Shown piece after piece: positions 27,178-34,513 of a stretch of 64,000 bases of DNA. This DNA is from Marmoricola_A sp963721555. GTDB taxonomy: Bacteria > Actinomycetota > Actinomycetes > Propionibacteriales > Nocardioidaceae. Below the pieces are notes generated by a model. The model was given only the letters and a program-made list of their open reading frames with translations. It searched no databases and was not told the DNA's origin. Where the stretch lies: positions 434,001 to 498,000 of the forward strand of contig CAVRJU010000005.1 of the NCBI GenBank assembly GCA_963721555.1, read 5' to 3'. Every line of letters starts with the position of its first letter. The first letter of the stretch is position 1. The position numbers and the translations under genes were made by a program.

Positions 27178-27993
27178 ATGCTGACTCATCGGACCGAGCA
27201 AGACGTGACCGTCCTCGCCGACAAGGCCGAGATCCCGGGGATGGGCTTCCTGCCGGTCAACGCCTTCGTCATCCACGCCGAGCAGCCGGTGGTGGTCGAC
27301 ACAGGGCTGGGCACCGACGACAAGGACTTCGTGTCCTGGTTGAGCGGCGCCATCGACCCGGTCGACGTCCGCTGGGTCTGGCTCACGCATCCCGACCGCG
27401 ACCACACGGGTGGGCTGTACGACCTCCTCGAGGCGGCACCGCAGGCCCGCGTGGTCACGACCTTCATCGGCGCCGGCATCCTCAGCACCGAGAGGCCTCT
27501 GCCGATGGACCGCGTCTACCTCCTCAACCCCGGCCAACGCCTCGACGTCGGCGACCGGGTGCTGTCGGGCCTGCGACCGCCGCTGTTCGACAACCCCGCC
27601 ACCGTCGGCGTGGTCGACCACAAGACCGGTGCGTTGTTCTCCTCCGACTGCTTCGGCGCGCCCTTGCCGACGAGCGATGCTGCGCTCGCGAGCGACGTGC
27701 ACGACGTCAGTGCAGACGACCTGCGGGCCGGACAGCTGCTGTGGGCCGGCGTCGACAGCCCGTGGGTGCACAACGTCGACCCTGCGAAGTTCCGCGCGAC
27801 CATCGAGCCCATCCGCCGCCTCGACCCGTCCGCGGTCTTCAGCACGCACCTTCCCTCCGCGACTGGCCTCAACGAGAGGCTGCTGGAGATGCTGAGCGAG
27901 GCACCCGACTCCCCACCGTTCGTCGGTCCGGACCAGGCCGCGCTCGAAGCCCTGCTGGGGCAGTTCGAGCCGACCGTGCCTGTACCCACCTGA
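27178..27993 (+). CDS. MBL-fold metallohydrolase
   Basis: 271 residues. Metal motif THPDRDHTGG near residue 71 (Asp at the third position of the usual HxHxDH motif, as in some flavodiiron-type MBL proteins), HAEQPVVVDTGLG before it, FSSDCFGAP, and a late STHLPSAT histidine. A hydrolase or oxygen/nitric-oxide diiron-like role is possible. Third gene of the TetR operon, 32 bases after the MDMPI gene. A short hairpin GCACCT-CGT-AGGTGC lies at 27996-28010 just after the stop, without a U-run. Confidence 0.85.
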   Translation: MLTHRTEQDVTVLADKAEIPGMGFLPVNAFVIHAEQPVVVDTGLGTDDKDFVSWLSGAIDPVDVRWVWLTHPDRDHTGGLYDLLEAAPQARVVTTFIGAGILSTERPLPMDRVYLLNPGQRLDVGDRVLSGLRPPLFDNPATVGVVDHKTGALFSSDCFGAPLPTSDAALASDVHDVSADDLRAGQLLWAGVDSPWVHNVDPAKFRATIEPIRRLDPSAVFSTHLPSATGLNERLLEMLSEAPDSPPFVGPDQAALEALLGQFEPTVPVPT

Positions 27994-28197
27994 CGGCACC
28001 TCGTAGGTGCGGACGACCCTGCGGACCTGCATCCCCCACCCACGTGGACGGCGCGAACCCGGCCACTCGACCAGTTGTCCTTGCCGGTCCGAGTGGGAAC
28101 AGAGGGTGGTGACGTCCGTGCTGACGTCCGAGGGGTCGAGATCGACCGGATCGTCGGACTGGGGAAGGTCAGGTGCGGGACACCCGACGACCTCCGG

Positions 28198-28539
28198 TCA
28201 GTCGTCGGTGCCGGACTCGTCGTCCGTCCCGTCGCTCTCGGTGCCGACGACCTGGAAGTCCTCGTCGAGCTGCACGTCGACCTGGGTGCCGTCGTCACGC
28301 GTCACCTCGACCTCGTACTTGCTCTCCTCGTCGTCGACCTCCGTCTCCGTGACCTCGCCGCCGCCGGTCTCCTCGAGGGCGGCCTGCGCGGCGCGCTCGA
28401 GCTCCGACGCGGGGATGGGGCGGTCCATGGCGTCGTCGTCGCCGGAGAGGGCACTGGCCGCGCCGACGGTCCCTGCAGTGAGCAGAGCTGCGCCGGCAAC
28501 GATGATCGCGACGCGCTTGCGGTTCAGTTTCTGGTTCAT
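28198..28539 (-). CDS. exported PepSY-like acidic protein
   Basis: 113 residues. Signal or anchor segment at about 9-31 (VAIIVAGAALLTAGTVGAAS). A PepSY-like unit at about 44-100 (ERAAQAALEETGGGEVTETEVDDEE..YEVEVTRDDGTQVDVQLDEDFQVVG) is followed by an Asp-rich tail. It is divergent from an OmpR-type two-component system, a common arrangement in which the PepSY protein is a target or a periplasmic modulator of that system. Confidence 0.85.
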   Translation of the reverse strand: MNQKLNRKRVAIIVAGAALLTAGTVGAASALSGDDDAMDRPIPASELERAAQAALEETGGGEVTETEVDDEESKYEVEVTRDDGTQVDVQLDEDFQVVGTESDGTDDESGTDD

Positions 28540-28553
28540 GCCCTCAACCTACG

Positions 28554-28611
28554 TCTCTCAGATGAGGAGTCGATGAGTCTCTCATCCGGCACTCATCTGC
28601 ATCCCTAGCAT
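28554..28611. promoter_or_regulatory. direct repeats and -10 between PepSY gene and two-component operon
   Basis: GTCTCTCA occurs at 28553-28560 and again at 28577-28584, 24 bases apart, with a related ACTCATC at 28591-28597. OmpR-type regulators bind such direct repeats, so autoregulation is plausible. TAGCAT at 28606-28611 is a likely -10 only 6 bases before the response regulator GTG, implying a leaderless transcript. Confidence 0.5.
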
Positions 28612-28617
28612 GAACGT

Positions 28618-29295
28618 GTGCGGGTGCTGATGGTCGAGGACGAGGAGAAGCTCGCCGGCCTGGTGGCACGCGGACTCACCGAGCGCGGCGACGTGGTCGA
28701 CTGCGTCGGCACGGGGGCCCAGGCTCTCGCTTCCTCCCGTGACGGTGAGTACGACGTGATCCTGCTCGACGTGATGCTGCCGGACCTCGACGGGTTCTCG
28801 GTCTGTCGCAGGCTGCGTGCCGACCGGGTGTGGACCCCGGTCCTGATGCTGACCGCGCGGACTGCCATCGGCGACCGCATCATGGGGTTGGACAGTGGAG
28901 CCGACGACTACCTGGCCAAGCCGTTCGCCTTCCAGGAGCTGCTGGCCCGGATGCGCGCCCTCGCCCGACGCGGGCCTGTGCCGCGACCGACCGACCTCGA
29001 GGTCGGCGACCTGCGTCTGGATCCCGCCGCGCGGCGGGTCTGGCGAGGGACGTCCGAGCTGTCGCTCTCGGCCAGGGAGCTGACGCTGCTGGAGTGCTTC
29101 ATGCGCCGACCCGGTCAGGTCCTGACCCGCGAGCAGCTGCGCGCTCTGGCCTGGGGTGACAACCACGAAGTCGCCTCCAACGTGGTCGACGTCTACGTGC
29201 GCTACCTCCGGGCGAAGATCGACCGACCCTTCGGGGTGAGCACGTTGTTGACGGTGCGCGGCGTGGGCTACCGGATGACGGCGGAGACGCCATGA
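28618..29295 (+). CDS. OmpR/PhoB-type response regulator
   Basis: 225 residues from GTG 28618. The receiver domain at 1-115 has phospho-acceptor Asp51 (ILLDVMLPDLDG), acidic pocket EDE at 7-9 and Lys in DDYLAKPF. The winged-helix output domain is at about 128-222 (LSARELTLLECFMRRPGQVLTR; YVRYLRAKID; LLTVRGVGYRM). It overlaps the kinase gene by ATGA. Control of the divergent PepSY gene and of itself is likely from the upstream repeats. Confidence 0.95.
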   Translation: MRVLMVEDEEKLAGLVARGLTERGDVVDCVGTGAQALASSRDGEYDVILLDVMLPDLDGFSVCRRLRADRVWTPVLMLTARTAIGDRIMGLDSGADDYLAKPFAFQELLARMRALARRGPVPRPTDLEVGDLRLDPAARRVWRGTSELSLSARELTLLECFMRRPGQVLTREQLRALAWGDNHEVASNVVDVYVRYLRAKIDRPFGVSTLLTVRGVGYRMTAETP

Positions 29296-30666
29296 GTCGC
29301 TGGCGACCGGGTCGCTGGCCGCTGCGCACGCGGGTCGCGCTCGCCTTCCTGGCCACCACGGGCTTGGCGCTGACTGCCCTCGGGGTGTTCGTCCAGGTGC
29401 GCGTCGGTGACGCGTTGGAGGACCGGCTGCGGGACACGGTCCGGCTCGAGGCCGCTCGGCTCGAAGCGGTGCCAGTCGCGCGGCTACCCGGGGCCGTCCG
29501 GGCACTCAGCGGGGAGGTCCATGCGCAGCTGCTCACGACGCAGGGCGACGTCGAGTCGTCCTCGTCCCTGCTCGCGGACCCGATGCTGCGGCCCACGACC
29601 ACCGGCGCCGCGGCGTCGAGCGAGTCGAGCTGGCGCGAGGCCACGGCGACGGTGTTCGACGACGACGCCGCAGCGGAGGGACGACGGGAGAAGGAACGCG
29701 AGCGGCTGGTGCTGCTGGTGCGACCCACCGCCGGGGGCGTCCTGGTGGTCGGGGCGTCGCGGGAGGACGTGGACGAGGCTCTCGCCGAGCTGCGCAACCA
29801 GCTGCTGATCGCCGGACCGCTCGCGCTGGTGGTCGCTGGCGGCCTCGGCTACCTGGTCGCGGCGGCGGGTCTGCGCCCCATCGAGCGGATGCGCGCTCGC
29901 GCGGCCACGATCTCCTCCCGCAGCGCTGGCGAGCGCCTCCCGGTGCCCGCCGCGGACGACGAGCTGCGGCGGCTCGCTCGGACCCTCAACGCCATGCTCG
30001 GACGGCTCGACGACGGGATGCAGCGTGAACGCAGGTTCGTGGCCGAGGCCAGCCACGACCTGCGCACACCACTCGCCCTGATGCTCACCGAGGTCGAGCT
30101 GGCGTTGGCGCAGCAGCGGACACCCGAGGAGCTGACTGCGGGCTCTGCGCTCCATCGAGGACGAGGTGAGACGCCTGATCGCTCTGGCCGAGGCACTCCT
30201 GGAACGTGTCGGCGCCGAAGGCATCGACGTGCCCGTCGATGCTCGACCCGTCGACCTCGTGGCGCTGGCCACCCGCGTCGCCGAGCGGTTCCAGCCTGCT
30301 GCCGCAGGCCGCGACGTCACGGTGGTGGCTCCCCGGCGGGTGGGGATCCGGGGTGATGCGGTGCAGCTGGACCGAGCGTTGTCGAACCTGGTCGACAACG
30401 CGCTCCGCCACGGCACCGGCGACATCGAGATCCATCTCGGCAGCACCCCCGTCGGCGCCGAGATGAGCGTCATCGACGAGGGGCCCGGACCCTCCCCGGA
30501 CGGGAGCGACGGAGCGACCGACGGTGACGGTCTCGGGCTGACGATCGTCGGGGAGATCGTGCGGGCGCACGGCGGCACCGTCCAGGTGCGCCACGACGGA
30601 GGCCGCACCCGCGTCCGCGTCGAGCTCGCCTCACCAGGGAGCGACCCGTCGACCCATCACACCTGA
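29292..30666 (+). CDS. sensor histidine kinase, frame-broken
   Basis: Membrane kinase partner of the upstream regulator. Transmembrane helices at about 14-36 and 168-190 flank an extracytoplasmic sensor region; HAMP about 190-240; phospho-acceptor His255 in AEASHDLRTPLALM. The catalytic domain (LSNLVDNALRH, VIDEGPGPS, GDGLGLTIVGEI) is in another frame, with one extra base at about 30135-30150 between EELT and LRSIEDEVRRL. Corrected length is about 457. If the break is real the kinase lacks its ATPase domain. Confidence 0.88.
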
Positions 30667-30703
30667 CTCGGACGTCTGGGGAACCCCCGCAGCAACCGGT
30701 CGC

Positions 30704-30710
30704 TATAAAT
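30704..30710 (+). promoter_or_regulatory. -10 element of isochorismatase-like gene
   Basis: TATAAAT, striking in this GC-rich context, lies 5 bases before the ATG at 30716. This spacing fits a leaderless transcript. No clear -35 is visible. Confidence 0.5.
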
Positions 30711-30715
30711 GGCTC

Positions 30716-31375
30716 ATGGATGTGCATTCGGAGACGGCGCTGCTCCTGGTCGACGTGCAGAAGGAGAGCAGGTACGGCGTCGAAGGGGTCGACGACGCAG
30801 TGGCCGCTGCCGGGCTCGTCGTCGCGGCCTGCCGCACGGCGGGCCTGCCGGTGCTGTACACCCGTCACGTCAACCGGCGCGACGGCGTCGGGGTCTCTCA
30901 CGGCGAGGTCTTCGACGCCGAGGGCCTGCCGGTGTACTACCGGGCCGAGAGCGACGCGGTCGCGGTTGTCGACACACTGACGCCGCACCAGGACGACGTG
31001 GTGGTCGACAAGCACCGGTGGAGCGGCTTCCACGCCACTCCGCTCGACCTCGTCCTGCGCAGCCTCGGCGTACGGGAGCTGCTGGTCGGCGGGTTCACCA
31101 CCGACTGCTGCGTGCTCACCAGCGTCTACGACGCCTACGCCCTCGACTACCAGGTCAGCCTGGTGCCGGACATGTGCGCGGCCACCAGCTCGGGCGCCCA
31201 TCAGGCCGCGGTGCTGATGCTGGCCAACTGGGTCTACGGACTGGAGGTGGTGACGTCGGTGGAAGCCGTCGACAAGGTGGCCGGCAGGTCGTACCGGTCG
31301 TGGCGCTCCTCCGCTCCCGACCAGAAGCCGTTCACTCCGCAGACCCTGACCAACACCTACGAGTCACTGCTCTGA
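30716..31375 (+). CDS. isochorismatase-like cysteine hydrolase
   Basis: 219 residues. Catalytic triad positions: Asp13 (ALLLVDVQKE), Lys in VVDKHRWSGFHATPLD near 100, and the nucleophile Cys in VGGFTTDCCVLTSVYDAYAL near 129. Related enzymes hydrolyse nicotinamide, ureidoacrylate or isochorismate. Length is typical. It is a single gene with its own TATAAAT -10 and no pathway neighbour, so the substrate cannot be assigned. Confidence 0.9.
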   Translation: MDVHSETALLLVDVQKESRYGVEGVDDAVAAAGLVVAACRTAGLPVLYTRHVNRRDGVGVSHGEVFDAEGLPVYYRAESDAVAVVDTLTPHQDDVVVDKHRWSGFHATPLDLVLRSLGVRELLVGGFTTDCCVLTSVYDAYALDYQVSLVPDMCAATSSGAHQAAVLMLANWVYGLEVVTSVEAVDKVAGRSYRSWRSSAPDQKPFTPQTLTNTYESLL

Positions 31376-31452
31376 GCGGGCGCCTCGTGTCGGGTGCTCG
31401 ACCCTGCTGCGGGCAGGCTCGATCTCGAGCCGTACTCCATGCTGCGTGAAGC

Positions 31453-31815
31453 TCAGTAGGTGAAGCTGCGGTCTGCCTCGAAGGCCAGCTGGACCAGCCG
31501 CTTCGGCATGGCGAGCTCGGCAGGTTTGCCCGCGAGATCGTCCTCCGTCACCCCGCGGGCCTTGCTCGACATGCCAGAGACGTAGAAGCGCCCACCTCCG
31601 CCTGCGATTGCATCGAACGACTCGCGCAAGGAGCCGGTGCCCAGTCCCGTGAGCGAGTCGAGGACCGCGTCTCGCACGAGCTGGACGGCGTCGCCGGCGA
31701 GAAAGACGTTGACCTCATGTCCCTCCTCGAGGGCAGCCCGTGCCACCAACAGGCCGAGCGCAGCTCGGGTCGGGGCTTCAGGACCGACAGTGATGTGGAC
31801 CAGCACGTTGCCCAT
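31453..31815 (-). CDS. DsrE/DsrF-like small protein
   Basis: 120 residues, DsrE-like Rossmann-type fold (MGNVLVHITVGPEAPTRAALG; ALEEGHEVNVFLAGDAVQLV; GGRFYVSGMSSKARGV). The usual catalytic cysteine region has YVSGMSSKARG with no Cys, so sulfur relay through this site is doubtful. It is convergent with the isochorismatase-like gene and divergent from the cupin remnant. Such proteins often respond to stress; function unknown. Confidence 0.82.
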   Translation of the reverse strand: MGNVLVHITVGPEAPTRAALGLLVARAALEEGHEVNVFLAGDAVQLVRDAVLDSLTGLGTGSLRESFDAIAGGGGRFYVSGMSSKARGVTEDDLAGKPAELAMPKRLVQLAFEADRSFTY

Positions 31816-31993
31816 GGCCGTGACCTCCTGGTGTCAGTTGTCAACACTGTGGCCCTGTACCCGAGCGTCGGCAAGGGGGCCTTCGACACTCGCGTGCTCG
31901 AACCGCCCGGCAGGACCAGACCTCCTGCCGAGGGATGGCGACGCGCACCGCGAGCGCTCACAGTGCCTCCCTGACGCAGTGGAGGAAGGCAGC

Positions 31994-32242
31994 ATGCTTC
32001 ACCTCCCCTCGGGTTCGGAGCACGCCTTCCGCGTCGCGTCCGGTACGGCGCACTTCTACACCCTGATCAGCCCGGCGGGGTTCGAGAAGTTCTTCGAAGC
32101 AACCGGTCGCCCGGTGACGACGCCCTTCGACGGAGAGCTCCCGCTCCCGGGCCCGGTGCCGACCGAGGTCGTCGAGCAGCTGGTGCGCGTCCTCGATCCG
32201 CTGGGCGTGACCATCACGGGTCCTCCGCCGTTCAGGTCCTGA
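31994..32242 (+). pseudogene. cupin-domain protein remnant (C-terminal part only)
   Basis: 82 codons from ATG 31994: MLHLPSGSEHAFRVASGTAH, then FYTLISPAGFEKFFEATGRPVTTP. This is the second half of a cupin of the quercetin-dioxygenase-like type; the N-terminal half with the first metal-binding motif is not found in any frame upstream. The 31816-31993 stretch holds an 8-bp inverted repeat (CGGCAGGA/TCCTGCCG, 31908-31930) and no coding signal. Probably a truncated gene. Confidence 0.6.
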
Positions 32243-32344
32243 CCACCCGCTCTCCAACCGCGCGTGTCGGACGCCGCCGCACACGTGGCGAACTGATCGA
32301 TGGCTGCGCGTCGGTGCCGGCGACACGTCGCGAAGAACGAAGCT

Positions 32345-33286
32345 TCACGCGTACGGCGCGGTGCTCAGGTACCGCAGACCCGAGTCGACGGCGATGGTCA
32401 CCACCGTGGCGGAGGAGTCGAAGCGATCCGCGACACGCAGGGCAGCCACGACGTTGGCGCCGGTCGAAGTGCCGGCGAACAGGCCTTCCTCCCTCGCCAA
32501 CCGTCGGGCCATCTCCTGGGCCTCGAAGCTAGCGACGCGCTCGATCGAGTCGACCTGGGTCGGTTCCCAGAGCGGGGGCAGGAAACCGATCCCGATCCCC
32601 TCGATGCGGTGTGCTCCTGTCGGCCCGCCGGAGAGCACCGCCGACTCGGCGGGTTCGACCGCGACGACGACGACGTCTGCGTGGTGGCGTCGCAGGACGC
32701 CGCCCACACCGTGGATCGAGTGCGCCGTGCCCACAGTCTGGACGAATGCGTCGACACGTCCGTCGACCTGCTCCCAGATCTCCTCACCGAGCGGCGCGTA
32801 GCCGCGCACAGCGTCACGGTTGTTCAGCTGGTCGGCCCACCAGTGCCCAGGCAACTGGCTGATCTGTCGGGAGTGCGCGATCATCCGCTTGATGAGGTCC
32901 TCGGTGATCCGGCCGCCATCGCTTGGCTCATCGGTGATCCTCGCTCCGAGAGCCAGCATCGTCTTGCGCTTCTCCTCACTGAAGGCGTCGGAGAAGACGA
33001 CGTGCAGCCGGTAGCCGAGCGCTGCGCACACGAGGGCCAAGGAGACGCCTGTGGTGCCGGCTGTGTACTCGACCACCGTCCCTTGCGGGGGCAGCCGTCC
33101 GTCGGCTGCGGCTGACTTGATCACCTCGACAGCCATCCGGTCCTTCATCGACCCGGTGGGGTTCGCGGCCTCCAGCTTCACCAGGAGCCTGCAGCCGGAG
33201 GCCGGCCGGACGCGACGTAGCTCGATCACGGGGGTACGTCCGATCGCGCTGTGGACGCCCACGTCGGCCGCGTTCTCTGGCACCAT
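32345..33286 (-). CDS. cysteine synthase/cystathionine beta-synthase-like PLP enzyme
   Basis: Fold-type II PLP enzyme, 313 residues. PLP lysine in ANPTGSMKDRMAVEVI near residue 48, then the substrate loop EYTAGTTGVSLALV (family form EgTSGNTG) and GHWWADQLNNRDAV. The catalytic-site variants (Met before Lys, TAGTTG) place it outside the strict CysK group, among the looser cysteine-synthase homologues. Starts ATG 33286. No sulfur-metabolism neighbours. Base use is slightly less GC-biased than the core genes, so recent acquisition is possible. Confidence 0.85.
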   Translation of the reverse strand: MVPENAADVGVHSAIGRTPVIELRRVRPASGCRLLVKLEAANPTGSMKDRMAVEVIKSAAADGRLPPQGTVVEYTAGTTGVSLALVCAALGYRLHVVFSDAFSEEKRKTMLALGARITDEPSDGGRITEDLIKRMIAHSRQISQLPGHWWADQLNNRDAVRGYAPLGEEIWEQVDGRVDAFVQTVGTAHSIHGVGGVLRRHHADVVVVAVEPAESAVLSGGPTGAHRIEGIGIGFLPPLWEPTQVDSIERVASFEAQEMARRLAREEGLFAGTSTGANVVAALRVADRFDSSATVVTIAVDSGLRYLSTAPYA

Positions 33287-33668
33287 GCCTCCTTGCCTTC
33301 GAGGATGGGACTCGCCCGACCCCCAGGTCAAGCACGGCTGCCGCCGTGGTCGAGGAGCGACCGCTCCGAGCGACCACAGCGACCGAGCCGCCGACCGAGA
33401 GGTGGCGCCGGGACCTGACATCGGGCACCCTCGGGCTCCCGCTTGACGGTCGGCGGAAGACGGCAGGTTCCCTGCTGGCTCCCGGGGACGTCAGGCTAGC
33501 TGCGCGCACAGATCGATGATCTTGCCGCTTCCCTGGTACTCACCGATCAGCCCGGATGAGGTCATACCTCTCCACGGTGTCGCCGACCGGCGACCGGGCC
33601 AGGGCCGCCGCGAGGAGCCAGGCCCCGGGTCCGGCATCCCCTCGTCTCGACCGTGACCGGCACATGCA
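33287..33668. other. intergenic, no gene seen
   Basis: 382 bases between the cysteine-synthase-like gene and the tRNA terminator. No ORF with credible codon use, no clear hairpin plus U-run and no repeat copy were found; a promoter for the leftward gene at 33286 must lie here but is not distinct. Confidence 0.4.
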
Positions 33669-33703
33669 AGAAGCCGCCCTCCAGATTCTGGAAAGCGGCT
33701 TCT
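33669..33703 (-). terminator. terminator of the initiator tRNA
   Basis: Perfect 9-bp stem AGAAGCCGC (33669-33677) / GCGGCTTCT (33695-33703), with a small internal stem CCAGA/TCTGG. It lies 20 bases past the tRNA 3' end on the minus strand. The U-tract is short. Confidence 0.75.
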
Positions 33704-33722
33704 GACCTGCAGTTCTGCGTTG

Positions 33723-33796
33723 TAGCGGGGGCAGGATTTGAACCTGCGACCTCTGGGTTATGAGCCCAGCGAGCTACCGAGCTGCTCCACCCCGCG
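33723..33796 (-). tRNA. initiator tRNA-fMet (CAU)
   Basis: 74 bases, all arms present. Anticodon CAU in loop CTCATAA. Initiator hallmarks: unpaired C1 against T72 at the acceptor end (CGCGGGG / CCCCGCT), and three consecutive G-C pairs in the anticodon stem (GGG/CCC). T-arm GGTTCAAATCC. The 3' CCA is not encoded (the sequence continues A-CA). Confidence 0.95.
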
Positions 33797-33879
33797 TCGG
33801 TGATCCCTACGGTACTAGGACCTGACGGAGGCACCAAATCGAGGAGCTCGACGGCCTCGACCACCAGGTCTCGCACCGG

Positions 33880-34206
33880 TCACTTGAGCGGGTCGTGCCC
33901 CCAGTTCATCAGGGAGTAGCGCCACCTCGTGTCCTCGACGTCACCGCTCGGCCGCTGCTTCAGGTGCCGGTGGACGTAGCCGACGACCTTCCGCATGTGC
34001 TCCACGTCTGCGTCGGTCAGGTCGCCCTTGTTCTTCGCCAGTATCTGCACGATGCGACGCCCGGACCTGTGCCCGGTCGACTCGCCCTCGCCCTGCCCCA
34101 CGGACGTCGACTCGTCGGTCTCGAGCCAGTCGTCGAGCTCCTTGCGCGTCATGTTGACCGCGTCCTGCCAGTCGTCCCACACGTCATCGAGTCCCGAGGC
34201 CGTCAC
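33880..34206 (-). CDS. DUF3140-type small protein
   Basis: 108 residues from GTG 34206 (MTASGLDDVWDDWQDAVNMT). Matches the actinobacterial DUF3140 pattern: TRKELDDWLETDESTSVG, GRRIVQILAKNKGDLTDADV, MRKVVGYVHRHLKQRP, ending TRWRYSLMNWGHDP. These are short helical cytoplasmic proteins of unknown function, sometimes suggested to bind DNA. Longer starts would run into the repeat cluster and are rejected. Confidence 0.8.
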   Translation of the reverse strand: MTASGLDDVWDDWQDAVNMTRKELDDWLETDESTSVGQGEGESTGHRSGRRIVQILAKNKGDLTDADVEHMRKVVGYVHRHLKQRPSGDVEDTRWRYSLMNWGHDPLK

Positions 34207-34311
34207 GTGCGTCTCCTTAGGTCCGTGCGCGCCCCGAGCGAGCGCGTGCGTGGACCCTTTACCCACCCGGATGACGGAAGATCGCACCGCGCCCGCATCT
34301 TCCGGGCAAGG

Positions 34312-34503
34312 GGTCTCGACAAGCTCGACCAACGCCCCGCGCCGGGGGTCTCGACAGGCTCGACCAACGCCCCGCGCCGGGGGTCTCGACAGGCTCGACC
34401 AGCGCCTCCGCGGCAAGGGTCTCGACAAGCTCGACCGACGCCGCGCGGCAAGGGTCTCGACAAGCTCGACCACGCCCCCGCCAGGGTCTCGACGAGCTCG
34501 ACC
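34312..34503. repeat. cluster of six GGTCTCGACAAGCTCGACC elements
   Basis: Six 19-base copies at 34312, 34347, 34382, 34418, 34453 and 34485, spaced 32-36 bases. They vary only at the middle (CAAG, CAGG, CGAG) and share outer GGTC/GACC and inner TCGA pairs that make imperfect hairpins. The spacers are short and GC-rich (AACGCCCCGCGCCGG repeated). They lie between the DUF3140 gene and the UPF0182 stop. The same element occurs inverted at 10676 and 39404. Confidence 0.9.
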
Positions 34504-34513
34504 GACGTACGCC

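Noticed and set aside
28618..28884. leftward ORFs opposite the response regulator
   Set aside because: Antisense shadows of an obvious OmpR-type regulator.
34312..34503. CRISPR-like array
   Set aside because: Repeats are only 19 bases, palindromic and dispersed elsewhere; the spacers are 13-17 bases and themselves repeated (AACGCCCCGCGCC), and no cas gene is present.
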